A stretch of 64,000 bases of DNA from Trichopria drosophilae (lineage: Eukaryota > Arthropoda > Insecta > Hymenoptera > Diapriidae): positions 102,605,001 through 102,669,000 of the forward strand of contig CM059587.1 of the NCBI GenBank assembly GCA_030407085.1, given 5' to 3'. A model generated the notes under the pieces. That model did not search any database. It was not told the DNA's origin and was given only the letters and a program-made list of their open reading frames with translations. Positions 1 through 12,013 of the stretch are shown in pieces. How positions within the stretch are numbered: position 1 is the first letter of the stretch; every line of letters begins with the position of its first letter. The position numbers and the translations under genes are program-made.

Positions 1-69
1 GGTTACATATCGAACAATTTTTCTTTTGTAACCGAAGGCAGTTTTCTTGATGTTAGCTACAAGATTTAG

Positions 70-189
70 GGTCGGTTATTGACAGAACGCCTGCGGTCAC
101 TCTTAGAACAAGGGGTTCGATCATACCCAATTGAGGATTTGCCTTTCACTATGAGAGAGCATTTGAAGCACTTCTCGTACCGGAAGTGA
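70..189 (+). CDS. Probable terminal coding exon of an unrecognised host gene (partial)
   Basis: An open frame runs from position 70 to a TGA at 187-189 and encodes about 39 residues, including ERLRSLLEQGVRSYPIEDLP and then FTMREHLKHFSYRK. The composition (charged, leucine-patterned, GC-richer codons) is unlike the AT-rich noise around it. Candidate splice acceptors are the AG at 68-69, just after an in-frame TAG, and the AG at 84-85 (gttattgacag). The frame is closed upstream of 70, so the rest of the gene must lie in exons beyond the window edge. The I-x2-LP-F...L-x2-F-x-Y ending loosely recalls the second half of a SOCS box, but the spacing is off by two residues and I do not assign it. A short spliced non-coding segment or chance ORF remains possible. 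Confidence 0.35.
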   Translation, partial: GRLLTERLRSLLEQGVRSYPIEDLPFTMREHLKHFSYRK

Positions 190-1000
190 ATTTTGACTAT
201 GACATGAAAGAGGGTTTAGGAATCTTTTGTTTCAGCTCTATAGTAGATTACCTTCATTTAGAATTTTCGACACGACTGCTTATTCTGCAAATAAGTCACT
301 CTTTTTACTTACTAAGAATTTGTTACTTACTAAGTTGCTACTGGGGCCTACGAAAATATTTAATAGTTAGAAAGGGATAACATAAAATTTAACTTTGTAC
401 TTAATTAGTAAATGAATGTACATAGTTCGATTATATTTATTATACAGTACTTACAGTGATATTTATATACGAATTTTTCTTTGTTTCCAGAATTACGAGG
501 ACTTTCTTCCACATGAATTCTAATGTACGAAAAAATGAAACTTGCTGTATATAGAAGATTGAAGAGGTGTGGATATTTGCCATCATCGTTTTTCATAAAT
601 GATTCCGCATATTTGTAAGCGTCGATCGTACTCTTAATGTATAGCTTAATTTTTCATATTCCGTTATTATTTGCCAGGTTCTTGTAGAGCTTTTAGAAGG
701 CGGGTTTTACGACGTACTAATGTAAATATGTACATAGTGTACAAACGTCGAATAGGCGGGCTTAGCTGAGATTAAAATCGTAAACGTATATGTATAATTG
801 TCTAACTAGCGAGCGATTACATAAACATTTATGCAAATTATGGCTTTTTTATGTCAATATTTCAGAAATCTTAGTTTAATATTGAATTTTATATTTTAAA
901 ATATTAGTTTTTCTATTGAATTGTAGATACGATTATCTTCGAATCACCGTAAATTCTATGATTTTGTAATGATTTTAATAAAATAATCTGTTTTTACTTT
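190..1000 (+). other. Possible 3' UTR with polyadenylation signal, no gene
   Basis: This AT-rich stretch follows the stop at 187-189. A canonical AATAAA lies at 977-982 and could end the transcript of the exon above. Short open frames at 186-380 (+) and 405-596 (-) have no recognisable content. The link between exon and signal is inference. Confidence 0.25.
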
Positions 1001-1763
1001 TACCGAACATGTATGATGCTTTTTTGAAAGAAAATTTAAATTTTTGTGAAACAAAGTGTTCGATTTATTTCCACATAAAGAAATATTTACTGAATTAGAA
1101 ATATATTTTTAGGAGCAGCAAAAATATAACAATTTAATGTTTGTTTACGTCATCAAAGTAAGTTGAATTTTATTTGTCATAGGTAAGTACTATTTAATCT
1201 ATTTATTATGCAGAAATCAAATCATAAAAAATTACGATTTAAAGGTAACTCTTATTACAATTATTTAATATTAAAGGCAAAGAAGTTTTTCACGGCTTTA
1301 CATTTCATATTATTTGTTCTGTCTATATTTAAAAGTTTTATAATCCATGCCGCACGTTTGTATCCCATGTAATTTTGTATCCTCACATTTTTCTACAAAT
1401 ATGTTAAAAATTTACTTCAATCAATCGAATTCAGACAACTTTACTGAAGACAAATATTTTCTATATTAACTATAAAGGAAATTGTGAAAAATAAATGCAA
1501 ATAAATTATAATAGAATCGCTGTTTTTTTAATAAAAATTTTAAATTTGAAGTTTATATCAAGTTTCAAATAATAACTATATTAAGTAAATTTCGGCTTGG
1601 CAACTTTCCCAGTAGGAATATTCATTAGACTTTTCGTCTGAGCTTCAGATATTTTCCTTTCGGTAACTCTCAGCACTTTTCGAGTCGGCATTTTTCTAAA
1701 TGAACACCTTTAGTGCCACCCGATAAGATTTTCTTAATTTAAATATTAAAGAGTCGTTTTACA
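1001..1763. other. AT-rich intergenic DNA, nothing recognised
   Basis: I see no coding pattern, RNA gene or ordered repeat. The sequence is rich in A and T runs, typical of the background of this window. Confidence 0.5.
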
Positions 1764-1930
1764 TACACTACCGGCCAAAAGTTTGTGATCGCTATCAATT
1801 TTCGAGTCCTTAAAAAAATGTGTCGGATCTCCGAATCCCTTGAAGATTCGGGATTAAATTCATAGAACATGTTTGAAATACAGAAATAAAGCTTTCGACT
1901 GGTGAGCTTTATTGAATACATTATATTTTA
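1764..1930 (+). mobile_element. Tc1/mariner-like terminal inverted repeat, solo relic
   Basis: A TA dinucleotide at 1764-1765 is followed by CACTACCGGCCAAAAGTTTG, which matches the classic start of many Tc1-family transposons (CAGT/CACT-ACCG-xx-CAAAAGTTT). No matching inverted end and no DD34E/D transposase frame is visible in the following kilobases. It is therefore probably a truncated or decayed copy. The inner boundary at about 1930 is arbitrary. The match is to remembered consensus ends, not to a database hit. Confidence 0.45.
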
Positions 1931-2690
1931 TTAGTTGTAGTCTTTTTAAAAAGTTGAATTATGTAACTTTTTTCTTCTCATATTCAATTCTGATAAAATG
2001 TTTAATAAATTGTTGTGGATATTGACAATTTTTTGTTAAATATACTATTATTCAAATTTAAAATCATTTCCGCAATATTGTTTTAACCTTTAAATGTGTG
2101 GCGGGGTCCTCAGACTTTTTTCAATGACATATTTTTAAATATTCCCTCCAGAAAGTAGTTTCACGGTTCCTTCTGAGTACAGTTCACGATTTTAAATATT
2201 TCTTTGCATACTTATTCATCGCAGCAATTGTTTAGAAAGTTTCAAAGTTGAAGTTAGGTTCAAAGAATCTCCGTCTGTCTAGTTTTCATTTTTAAATTTT
2301 GGTATATTTGCTGTCGATCATTTGTGATATTCTACTTAGTTTGAAGCTAAATAATAAATAATTAATCTACTGCCATAAAAAGGAAGGTGTTTATAATTAT
2401 TATTATTATAAAGAACGAACTTTTTAAACACAATTTAAAAGACTTTTATGTAACAGGAAAACACTATTAACATATTTTTTATTTTTTTTAAACATTTAAA
2501 TGGTCAAGGTTCACCAATAAATATAAGCATGTGATGTGAAAATGGCATTAAATGTACAATAAAATTAATGAAGAACGCTTCGAGCCCATTTCTACAATTC
2601 ATTGTTATCTTAATGCCTAAGCTTTTTTGTATGATGTAACCATTGTATAAATGTGAACATAAAGCTAAATAGGCAATTTTCAAGTAGCTT
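1931..2690. other. AT-rich intergenic DNA, nothing recognised
   Basis: No coding, RNA or repeat structure stands out apart from short A/T tracts. Confidence 0.5.
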
Positions 2691-2698
2691 CTCTCTAA

Positions 2699-2950
2699 TT
2701 AATTATCCCGAACGAGCAATTCGTTTCCCAAAACTTCGATCAAGTGTCCTAAAGCCCTAAGTTGGCAACGTCACGAGATTTCTATCTGGGATACTTCCAA
2801 GCACTTTCGTACCATTTGTTCCGATACTTTTAACAATGTACTCGGAACGTTGATTAGATACAGTTCTAATTGAATAGCTTCTCCGACCAAGCTTATCAGA
2901 AATGTACTTGAAATTCTATGAGCTTTAAATGGATGCGATAGCACCCAATA
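2699..2950 (-). pseudogene. Exon-like peptide island with one in-frame stop, unrecognised
   Basis: One minus-strand frame stays open from 2950 down to a TAA at 2699-2701, broken once by TGA (complement of 2771-2773). It reads as convincing protein: LISLVGEAIQLELYLINVPS, then a charged helix-like run (LLKVSEQMVRKCLEV), and after the stop RCQLRALGHLIEVLGNELLV. Base composition is richer in G and C than the flanks. I do not recognise the family. It could be a decayed host exon or part of a transposable element. The single stop may equally mark an exon end. Codon-like composition is the only support. Confidence 0.25.
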
Positions 2951-4189
2951 TTAAGTAAAGAATGAAAACTTCAAGGCTTCTTTACTTCTTTGCTTATGAC
3001 CCATTATCACACCGTTGCACGCGAGAAAACTGTCTTAGAATAGACCTTAAACTCGAAATAATGGTTCTTTTCAATCTATTAATTTTGTTCAAACTTAAAA
3101 TGAAACATATTTGCTCATACTTAATATGAAGTCATTTTAAATCATTTAGCATTATTATTTTTATTGTAGTTTTGCTTCTTTTAGAAATATGTCTATTAAT
3201 TTATTACACGTATAAAAATAAACTAAACAATTCGGCTTATGCCCCACCAATGACGAATCGAATTTCACTGAAAGAAATATCTATTGTAAATTTCAAATAA
3301 ATGCTTCAAGTTTTTCTATCATAAAAGTACTGCGAACTTACAATAAAAGTTCTGAAAATTCAGTAAATAAGTAGTTGAAAGTATCTTGCAGTAACATATA
3401 ATTATCAATATTTTTAATTTAGATTCACAGTAAAATCATTGCATTTTTTACGTAAATAGAAAATCGTGAAAGATCGAAATAATATGCTCGGATTTTTCTG
3501 CAAACATAATTCATTTTCAGTCTTGAATATCTTTTTTGCATTTTTCATGACCACAATGGAAGAGCTTCGTCATTATTCTATGCAGGTGGTGATGCGAAAT
3601 ATAAGATTTCCACTCGACACAGATAAAGTTACAAAATTTGCATAAATACATAAGCACCTAAAATATCAAGTCGTATTGTTCGGTATATGTTGTTGGCTGA
3701 TATATGGTTATTAACCTATATTACGAACAAAACCTTCCTAATTGACTCACTAAGAGAGAGAATAAGAAAGAGAGAATTTTACCTCATTTTCCGGTCAAGA
3801 TTCCTTTTTACTTCTATTTTTTCTTAGAGAGATATTAATCTACATAAAAGATAGTTCCAGTCTTCTGGTATTTACTTAATTTTATCAAAATTTTAACAGC
3901 ACTCCTCGACATTCAGCAAAACCATAACCTAACATAAAATATATGACCAAAATTAATGCACAGGATTTTACTATCTGTAGATCGAAATGGATTGCACATT
4001 ACATAACTGGATATTTTTGGTTTCCTTTCTTCCAAGTGGATTATAATGATCTCTAAAAATGTTCATTGGCGTAAAAATACTTTTTCAATAATGTTTGAAA
4101 CTCTGGCCTGGGCAAATCTTGATGAAGACGATAGATAGGTATATACTACATATTCTTATGTAATTTTATTGTGGATGTAGTTGTGGACC
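2951..4189. other. AT-rich intergenic DNA, nothing recognised
   Basis: I see no supportable gene. There is a short purine-rich patch (agagagaga type) near 3750-3775. Confidence 0.5.
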
Positions 4190-5180
4190 TGGTAAGATTC
4201 CTCAAGTATTATTAAGAAACTGTATATTGACGTTGATAGACCTTATTTTTAGCCTTTTAAATAAGTCATTGCAATCTGGAATTTCATCACTCCAATTTTT
4301 AAGAATGGGAACAACGCGACGTTTCTAACTATGGAACATTCGTTTTAAAATGTACGATTCTGCAACTTTTCAATGAAATCATTACTGATAAATTCAGAAA
4401 TCATTTTCTATCAACATGGATTACTAATACTATCGACTCTCTGGAAAATGCTTTTCAGGTTGACTCAATTTATTTTGGTTTTGTCACAGCATTAGCCTCT
4501 GTAAAATACATGGTATTTAATGAGTAAACTCTGTAACTTGGAAGGAAATGTATCCAAGTGTTACATTCTGATTGGGATGGAACTTGGCATGTTTTTAGAG
4601 CTCACAAAAGTACGGGATATGTATTATTTTATATGTGCTTAAACGGAGGTTTAGAGTTTCAAACCACCCCTAATTGGATCTGTCTTTTTGAATATTTTAA
4701 AGCTGATCTCAGATTCGTAATCAGCGATCCAAAAACTTTTATTTTGTCAATCTAGATTACCCCAACGTTCATATCAATGAAATTAATGTAGATTTGACAT
4801 ATATGTTACGATTGATGCATATAGACAATTTTGATTTGTTATTCGAGTGCCAAATTTCTTTTTAGATACAAGTACAGTGAGTTACATTTCTATAACGTTA
4901 GTACACTAAAAGAAAGAATTGGCAGGACTGTCCAATTATAATTGGATAACGTGAATTTGGTCATATTATCTAGTTTAAATGCAGAATACACTATTATATC
5001 GCATTTGACCACTGCAGCCCTAGGAATTGGCTTATACTGCCAATTCGTTGGTCAAGTCAATTTGAAATTCGAGACGTCTCCCTCTCTTCATTTTCTACTG
5101 AACTGCAGTTTTCTGTTGTGCTTTTGTCCGCGATTTGACCCATTTTTGCCTGAAATGTCTAAAATTTTACGTTGATTACA
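4190..5180 (+). pseudogene. Decayed Jockey-type reverse transcriptase relic
   Basis: Broken frames on the plus strand retain the order of a Jockey-clade RT. Around 4255-4310 there is LFNKSLQSGI followed, after a frame change, by TPIFKNGN (family pattern LFxxSLxxGxFPxxWKxxxxxPIFKxGD). It continues as NYGTF, then LFNEIITDKF near 4365-4395, then AFQVDSIYFGFVTAL near 4450-4490, corresponding to the VDxIYxDFSKAFD core. The catalytic D of that core is lost (FGFVTAL). From 4560 on, segments up to the LGIGLYCQF-like stretch near 5020-5045 could be the RT C-terminal region, but this is weaker. Multiple stops and frameshifts make it non-functional. Its limits are approximate and it is independent of the RT split by the giant element further right. 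Confidence 0.5.
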
Positions 5181-7620
5181 CACTAATTTCTCAAGCAGAA
5201 AGAATTATTTGTAATTCTTGTAACACCCCATTCTCACTGTTTTCGAGGGTGCCCTATCGATTTCCGTTGTAAAATTGTAGGAAAAACAATTATTTATGAA
5301 AAAGTTTTGCAACTGTTTTTTTAGGTGAATTTTTTTCATTTGTCATGATTTTCTGTATCGAAACATGCAATTATCATTAAATCGCACGTAAAAGACGTGA
5401 TGGCGCATAAAAAGAATATACCTCTACTTTTATAAATAAATTTATTCATAATTGCTAATTATAATTGTTGTTAACGGAAGATGTTTTTGAGCTTTATGAA
5501 GATTGTTTACATGTTGACTGAATTCTTTTGAAGTTTATAATAATTTTGCGTCAAATCAAGTTTAGGAATCACTTTTTTAATTATACTTTGCAAAAACGTT
5601 GTAGAAATATTTTTTCTCCAATTTCTCACCGGAAATCAATAAAGGACACTTGAAAAATTTCATATATTTAAATAAGAAATTGGGATCAAATCAAATACGT
5701 TTTCATTTAAATTCAATTCAGAAATCGAAACTCGGTAGAGCACTGCAATTTGGTTAGCAAAGTAAATGACTCATTTACAAATCCCGCAAAAAATTGACAG
5801 TAGGCAATTCACATGGATTGTTCATCCAACTTAGTTCGACAATATATCCAACTACGTAGGAAAATAATCCAACGGACTTTGGGTATTTCCTTTATGGTTA
5901 TCATATACATAGTCTAATATCTAGAATCTCTTGAAAGAAGATTTTACATTCGATTTCTTTCCTCATGACCATTCGACTATATCAAGTTGAGTTCGACTAT
6001 ATCAAGACTATATCTGTTCGAAACCCCTCTCGTTGAAACTTTACATATATTTGATGACCTTATTTTGTTAGGAAAGATTTTGAACTGTGAAATTCTATCT
6101 ATTCTTTTAGTCCTTCGCAATATAAGTTATCCTATTTCAAAGTTAAGAACTTTAAGACGGTTTAACTACACATTGTTTTAATTCGATTATATTTAGGTTT
6201 ACACGTGACTGGAATAACATTTACGGAATGATTTCATTATGCTCGATTTAAATACATTATTTCGCAATTGTTGTAGAGTATTTCTATTAAGATACTACAA
6301 TTAGTTTAATAAATAGTTTATGTTTTTAAGTTAATAATCTTCCTTTAATAAATATGAAATATATGTTATTTTTTATTAGTGGTAATAACGACGGATATTT
6401 CTGTTCTCCTGCAGGGGCGATTTCGGTTATATTAAATCGTTCTACTAATTCGCTTCAGTACTCTACTTTTAAAACCCAGTAATGCCTCATATAAATAGGA
6501 TTTGATTAATAATTTAGTTGATTTTCTATTTTTATTGTTAAAGCAAATTAATAACTGACTTCTCGATATGTAAATACAATTATCTAACTGCTAAATATTC
6601 CGAGACTAAAAAGAATTAAAAATCATAATAAATCATTATATAAGTCCAAATAATTGAGTATAATTAAAAGAAACAATTTAGATTGTTTTTAATAAATAGG
6701 ACGTAACTTTAAGAAGTAAATAGAGTATAAGATATCAACCAAAAATTAATTATTATTAGTCAACTTTAATTAAAATACATTAGTAAAATTTGATAAATTA
6801 TGATGGAGTGTTTCTTTCATTATTAATCAAGAAATTACCAAATGAATTAGTAAAAACATGTGCTTTTTTCCAAAACGCAAATAGAAAAAGAAAACAGCGT
6901 GTATAGCTAATATGTGCTTTTTAATAAAGTATGTCACTGCTTTTAGAGTGATAGAATATGTTTAATGAGTAACCAGTTTATTAGTACCATCTATTGATTT
7001 TTTTACGGTAAACTTTAGAAATGAAAATTTAAACTATTAAAGATAAATATTGTTTTTCATTTTAGGCTATTCTAGTTTTTAATTGAGGTTAAAATTCTCC
7101 TACATAAGTTGCATCTTTACGTGATATTAAGTAGATGGCGCTGTTTTTAATCCTATAATGTATTTTGCTTTTTCCTTTTATTATTACATTTTTGAAGTTA
7201 CTGTTGGCTGTATAACATACGTTTATGGTTTTAAATCTCTTTATAATTTCTTAACAAATTTTTCTATGTTTGGAACCATAAAATATGACTTATTACTGTT
7301 GTCCATTTTCTATTTGTTTTTTTTTACGTTCGTATTACCGATTCCCCTTTTTATATATTTTTAATTGCACTTTCTTCGTTTTATCGGTTATTTAATTCGG
7401 AAGGATGGTAAAATAAGAATCCGATTTTTTATTAAATATCATCTATTTGCTTACGTTAAGACCTCTTGTTGGTTTTCTTCAGGACTAATAACAAGTAAGT
7501 TATAAGCATCTATTTGTACGGTATATTTCTTATTCAAATTATAATTCGTAGCCTTCTCTCAATTACGTTACAACAATGAAACCAATATTTAAAAGACAAA
7601 ACATTCGTTTAATCAAATAA
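5181..7620. other. AT-rich intergenic DNA; expected site of the receptor's missing 3' exon
   Basis: The minus-strand gustatory receptor ends at 7628 without its C-terminal TM7 exon, which should lie here. I looked for a TTYLVILLQF-like ending and found none that I could support. Small local direct repeats (ttcgactatatcaag, near 5972 and 5990) are the only structure noted. Confidence 0.4.
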
Positions 7621-7627
7621 TTAATTT

Positions 7628-8626
7628 TTATATTACCTCTCCTACAGTTTCAGTAACATATTTCGTGAATACAGTCATAATATATGAATCTATGACTATT
7701 CCAAGCACGGAATATGCATTGCACCCGGGTTCCACAAGTTTCTCAATAATGACTCTCGTTGTAAGGTAGAAACATCTGACAAGAATGCTTGTAAAGGTGA
7801 AGGTTGACCAGCACAACATCGGCACAGAATAAAAATTTGATAGATCTTGGGTTATTTGACATAGTAAGAAGTACCTTTCACGTAATTCGAAAAAGGGTGG
7901 TAATTTCGGATTACGATTGATCGATCTACTTCGATTTTTTGGTTCCAGTAACATCTTCAAAGATTTGTTCAATATCTTCAGAATGCAGAGAACCAGTTTC
8001 ATCACAATTAGGTATTGAAGAGCCGTCCACCATATGACTATTGTTGGAAATATTACAAAAGTTGCCATCACTCTTCCATTGCATACAAAAGCTCCGGCAA
8101 TAAAGACGATGGTAATGACGACATTCGTCCATATTGTAAATCTAACACTGGCACCTAATGAATCGTAACAATCGTTGTTTCTATTTTCCACATACTCGCT
8201 GTATTCGTATAGACTGCGTGTGATTTGAACGGCAAGTTTTTGTGATGCACAAAAACTTAATAAGATGATGATACTTAAGACAGCACGCGTTGCTACGAGA
8301 ATTGCACTAGTTAATCGACTAATGCATGATCCAACAGGTGTGTTTTCGAACGTGTACGGTGATCCTACAGCTATTATGGAAGCCATCCCGACGATTAAAA
8401 TGCCACTGTAGATTTTGCCGATCGATGATTGTTCAAAAACTAAATAATGAGCCTCGTGGCCGCTTTTTCTGATTGTGAACTTTTTGATTGAAAATGGCGC
8501 GAGGCCAAGAATTTTGAAAAAATGAAACATGACGTAAGTTTTGCTCCAGGTTGGATACAAACGGCTCATTTTGGCACGGATTGTATCTTCCTCCTGATAA
8601 TTAAATGAAATGGCCGAGATAATCAT
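7628..8626 (-). CDS. Gustatory receptor (7tm_7 family), 3' exon not found
   Basis: The frame encodes 332 residues of an insect chemoreceptor, a multi-pass membrane protein of sensory neurons thought to form a ligand-gated cation channel. The N-terminus has the family pattern YVMFHFFKILGLAPFSI. Hydrophobic segments follow near residues 75-90, 108-128, 165-185, 190-215, 270-290 and 300-320, giving about six TM helices. Full-length receptors run about 370-420 residues and end in a seventh TM with TYhhhhhQF. That ending is missing. A plausible donor (GAG|GTAATA) overlaps the last codons at 7629-7636, so the annotated TAA is probably intronic and a 3' exon is expected below 7600. The likelier start is Met20 (8569). 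An acceptor-like ttaattatcag just upstream means an additional 5' exon is also possible. The frame is uninterrupted. Orthology cannot be set by eye. Confidence 0.75.
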   Translation of the reverse strand: MIISAISFNYQEEDTIRAKMSRLYPTWSKTYVMFHFFKILGLAPFSIKKFTIRKSGHEAHYLVFEQSSIGKIYSGILIVGMASIIAVGSPYTFENTPVGSCISRLTSAILVATRAVLSIIILLSFCASQKLAVQITRSLYEYSEYVENRNNDCYDSLGASVRFTIWTNVVITIVFIAGAFVCNGRVMATFVIFPTIVIWWTALQYLIVMKLVLCILKILNKSLKMLLEPKNRSRSINRNPKLPPFFELRERYFLLCQITQDLSNFYSVPMLCWSTFTFTSILVRCFYLTTRVIIEKLVEPGCNAYSVLGIVIDSYIMTVFTKYVTETVGEVI

Positions 8627-9540
8627 TTAGAATGATTAGTTTTGATGTTTTATGGAATGAAGTGACAATGAGTAACATTTTTCACCTCCACATTTCGCCA
8701 AGAAAGAATTTTTTAAGAACTAGTTCCTCTCGATTCAATAATTTAGTATTGAAACATCTTTTTTGGAGACGGGAACACACATACAAATAAATCTTCACTG
8801 TTCACTTCACTGTTCTAAAGAATAAAAGCATTTTTTTTAATTACTAAACCCGAATCGATGAAAGATGGAAGTAATAATAAAATTCTTGAGCAAGCTTGAA
8901 TTAGTATCACTCCAGTTTCCTTATTTTGACTTTAATAATGAAATCACATTTTCATAATGGGATTACTTAAATTTCAGAATTCGGGTATTAAAATACAAGA
9001 GTCGTTTAATCGTCGCCAAACAATCGTAACGTTATGAAATCAACACTATGATTGGTGATGAGTCTATAAACCAGAAAAAATACACTCCTTGTTCCGCAGG
9101 GAAATGACACTAGTAATATACGTGCAACTATTTTCTTTAGTATATTACTGAAGTAAATATATTTTACAGTAGCAATTTCCTGTATGTCACGTTCATTTTG
9201 TAAAATACAAATCCATTATCAAGCATGTCCAGTGTCATATTTTCTATACCGTTTTTCGGCCATATAGGAAGAACCATTATCAGATAAATTACCGATATCG
9301 TCGATAAATCTTAGGATGCTCGAGGTTTGAAGAGGGTGGATACTTCAACTGACAGTTCTGCAATTCTTCATGCAAATTTTATGTAAATTGATTGTCTATA
9401 TTTCAGGTATCATGAGCAGTGAATAATATTCAAATTATGGGACTGTTATATATTTTTAAGCTCATTTTTCATCTACTCGTCAGCTTTTCGTAATCTATCA
9501 GTATTTCATTATTTTTGCACTCAGAGGAATTAAAGAAAAA
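8627..9540. other. AT-rich intergenic DNA upstream of the receptor
   Basis: It lies 5' of the receptor frame and would hold its promoter or first exon. No individual motif can be supported. Confidence 0.4.
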
Positions 9541-9635
9541 TATATCCTTTGGATATCCGACGTTGATCCAGAAAAAAATACCCAGATCGTCTCAGGATAT
9601 CTCGGATGTTTCTTTGGTATCCAAAGGATATAGAA
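9541..9635. repeat. Short inverted repeat (hairpin-forming)
   Basis: The arm TATCCTTTGGATATCC (from 9543) is matched in inverse by GGTATCCAAAGGATAT (9616-9631) across a loop of about 60 bases. The loop itself contains near-repeats of ggatatc. Each arm is close to a palindrome. The structure suits a small MITE or cruciform, but no target-site duplication is clear. Confidence 0.45.
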
Positions 9636-10199
9636 AATTTTCTGTTCTATAACCTCCACCCACATTACATGTCAATTATACATAAAATATTATTATTTAT
9701 TGAAAATAAAATTCTTAGAATAAGCATTATTATCGATTTGTTTGTTGTGATGTGGCATTTATATGGTTTGTTTACATTTATAGATATTTGTATCTCACTT
9801 TTCCCATAATTTTGTAATGAAGTATTAGTTTTATTTTCTGTAATAATAAGTTTCGTTTACCCTTTTGCAACTTTTCTTGCGACAATACCAGTATTTCTGA
9901 TGTTTGAAATTATTGTGTAGCAATGTCCCTCTAATTCGTGTTGAATGCGAAATAACAAACATCGGTACTTGTAAATACGTGTTGTTTTTATAGTGTTTCA
10001 CAATTTTTATAGGCAAATTTGTCAGACGTTTTTTAAAAGTTTTTATGCCAAAGTGTTTTTTGCAAAAGTTTTTTCCTCGGAGTTTTTTTTTACTATAATT
10101 TTGGAGTCTATGACCCGTTACATGAGCAGATATTGCCTGAATAACGTACGGATATGTAAAATTCTACTTTTTGAGTTCCGATTTGAATGGTAAGTAGAG
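9636..10199. other. AT-rich intergenic DNA, nothing recognised
   Basis: It is AT-rich sequence left of the retrotransposon. Open frames here are low-complexity and not convincing. Confidence 0.45.
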
Positions 10200-10835
10200 C
10201 AGACGTGTGTCTCTTTGCTCTGCATTTATTTTCGAATTTCACTGATTAACCCGTGCTTTTTGGGAGTTTGATTCGGCAGGAGGGTGTCCCCGGAGTGGCT
10301 CGGAGTGGATGCGCCGTGAATTGCTGATTTTCCGAGTCATAAATCCGGTATTTGTTAAGTTTTTGATTCTTCGTCAATCGCCGAAGTGACGGTTAAGGCG
10401 TGCTCTCTTCGCTCCGGTTTCTCTGGTATCGTCACGTGCCTGTAATCGAACTGGGAGCCAATCATCGGGCCTACAGCGGTGAACATTTGAAAGGAGTCCG
10501 AAAAGAGTATCTTTTATTTTCTGCATAGCCCGCTGCACTCGTCCTACTCTGCCTCGTTTCAACTGTCATCGTGTTAAGACGTCATAGCTCAAGTACAAAA
10601 CGCCTGAAAATTTCGCAGCGTTGTCCTGACAGTTATTTATTGTGAATTTCTGCGGGATTTTTCGGGCAGCTGTCACCGCCTGGCTGAGTTCTCCTGACAA
10701 TTCGGTGAGTCCGTTCTTTGTTTGTGTGCGGCCCAACACAGGCTCACCGCGCGGTATCTCGGTCGTACAGCGAGACCTCTCGCGCATGCGGCTTTTCGTG
10801 ACGTATGTATCTCTGTCCTCCGCTCATTCTCTTGA

Positions 10836-12013
10836 GTGAAACTAGGTGGCAGCATCTCTCGGGCGAGCGACTTTCGGCTCATGTCGCAAGACAGTCCGCC
10901 CACTGCCCAATTACGAGCACCGGACAGGCCTCCCAACTCTGATTGTGGTGTGATCGGGGAACCTGCCTCGTTGCAATTACGCCCAGCAATTTTAGTGGGG
11001 CGCCCTACTACTGCTTCGAAATGGTCAACCTACCGCACTGACAGCTGCAGTTCTCTTGAAGATTTTGGCTTTATTAAGAGAAAGCGCGATTCCGGGACTG
11101 AAGTGGGCGAGTCGAACCAATCTCCTGTTTTGAGACGCCGCAGGCTGTCGTCTCCAGACTTTTCCGAGTCCCCTGTTGCAGCGTCAGTTACATCTACGGT
11201 AGATATGTCAATTACGCAGGCCAACCTTGACCTACTACAAAAGTCGCTCTTAAGCGCAATCACCGACGCAATTTCGATAGCGACGAAGAGTATTACTGGT
11301 TCCCTGCAACCTGGAATAGAGCTCTGTGCTAGGGAAATCACGGACGTTAAAAATGCGGTTGGCGACTTACGGAATGATTTTTCCGCTCGCATTCAGACGC
11401 TCGAAGAAACAATCGAGGCGCAAGGAATTAAGATCGCAGCGCAGGATAGTTTAATCCAGAAGATGGCGCTCAAGTTGGAGGAACAGGAAAGATTTCGCAA
11501 GAAGAGAAACTTGATTCTATCTGGTTTTAGGACAGGTCCGCATCCGCTAAAGGAGGAAATCTTTAAATTTTTGGCCGCGAAGTTCCCTTTATCGTTGTCT
11601 CGGCGCGCCCGATACGCATGTCTCCTTTAATTTTGTTGGTTGAAATGTCTTCGGAGGAAGACAAATTCAAGATTTTGTCTTTAAAAAAGACAGCCCTTAA
11701 GAACTCCGACATATTTATTAATGCGGATCTCACTGACACGGAGCGATTCTTAGCGTTCAAGGTCAGAGAAGCTCGGCGCGCCGCTGCTGCTAAAGGCGTC
11801 GACTTCCGTGTAAAAGGCAACATGATTGCAGTTGACAACAGGTGGTTGAAATGGTCCGAGGCGGACCAAGACTTTACCGTAAGTTGTAGAGGCCCCCTCA
11901 GAAAGGAAACGATACCGGCGAGGTCCCGGACTTCAACCTCTGCGATTGATAATAACGCCACCGAATGTCGTAGGAATACTTCTTTGTCCGACTCATCGTC
12001 TCAAAATTTTTAA
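10836..12013 (+). pseudogene. Retrotransposon ORF1 (RNA-binding protein), frameshifted
   Basis: This would be a protein of about 390 residues that coats the element's RNA. The first part (10836-11630) has a basic, serine-rich N-terminus with KRKRDSG and RRRRLSS. A long coiled-coil-like heptad region follows at about 11205-11490, then RFRKKRNLILSGF, the usual entry to an RRM-like domain. The frame then shifts. The continuation lies in another frame (recognisable from about 11582, first Met at 11618) and carries the C-terminal domain of L1-type ORF1 proteins: KTALKNSDIFINADLT, then ERFLAFKVREAR and a final IAVDNRWLKW. The shift falls around 11570-11600 and is most simply a one-base indel inactivating this copy. 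A programmed shift is less likely but not excluded. No CCHC zinc knuckle is seen. Its TAA at 12011-12013 overlaps the ORF2 start. Confidence 0.75.

Noticed and set aside
10374..11392. Several antisense frames opposite LINE 5' UTR and ORF1
   Set aside because: They are shadows of GC-rich sequence. The sense strand explains the coding signal.
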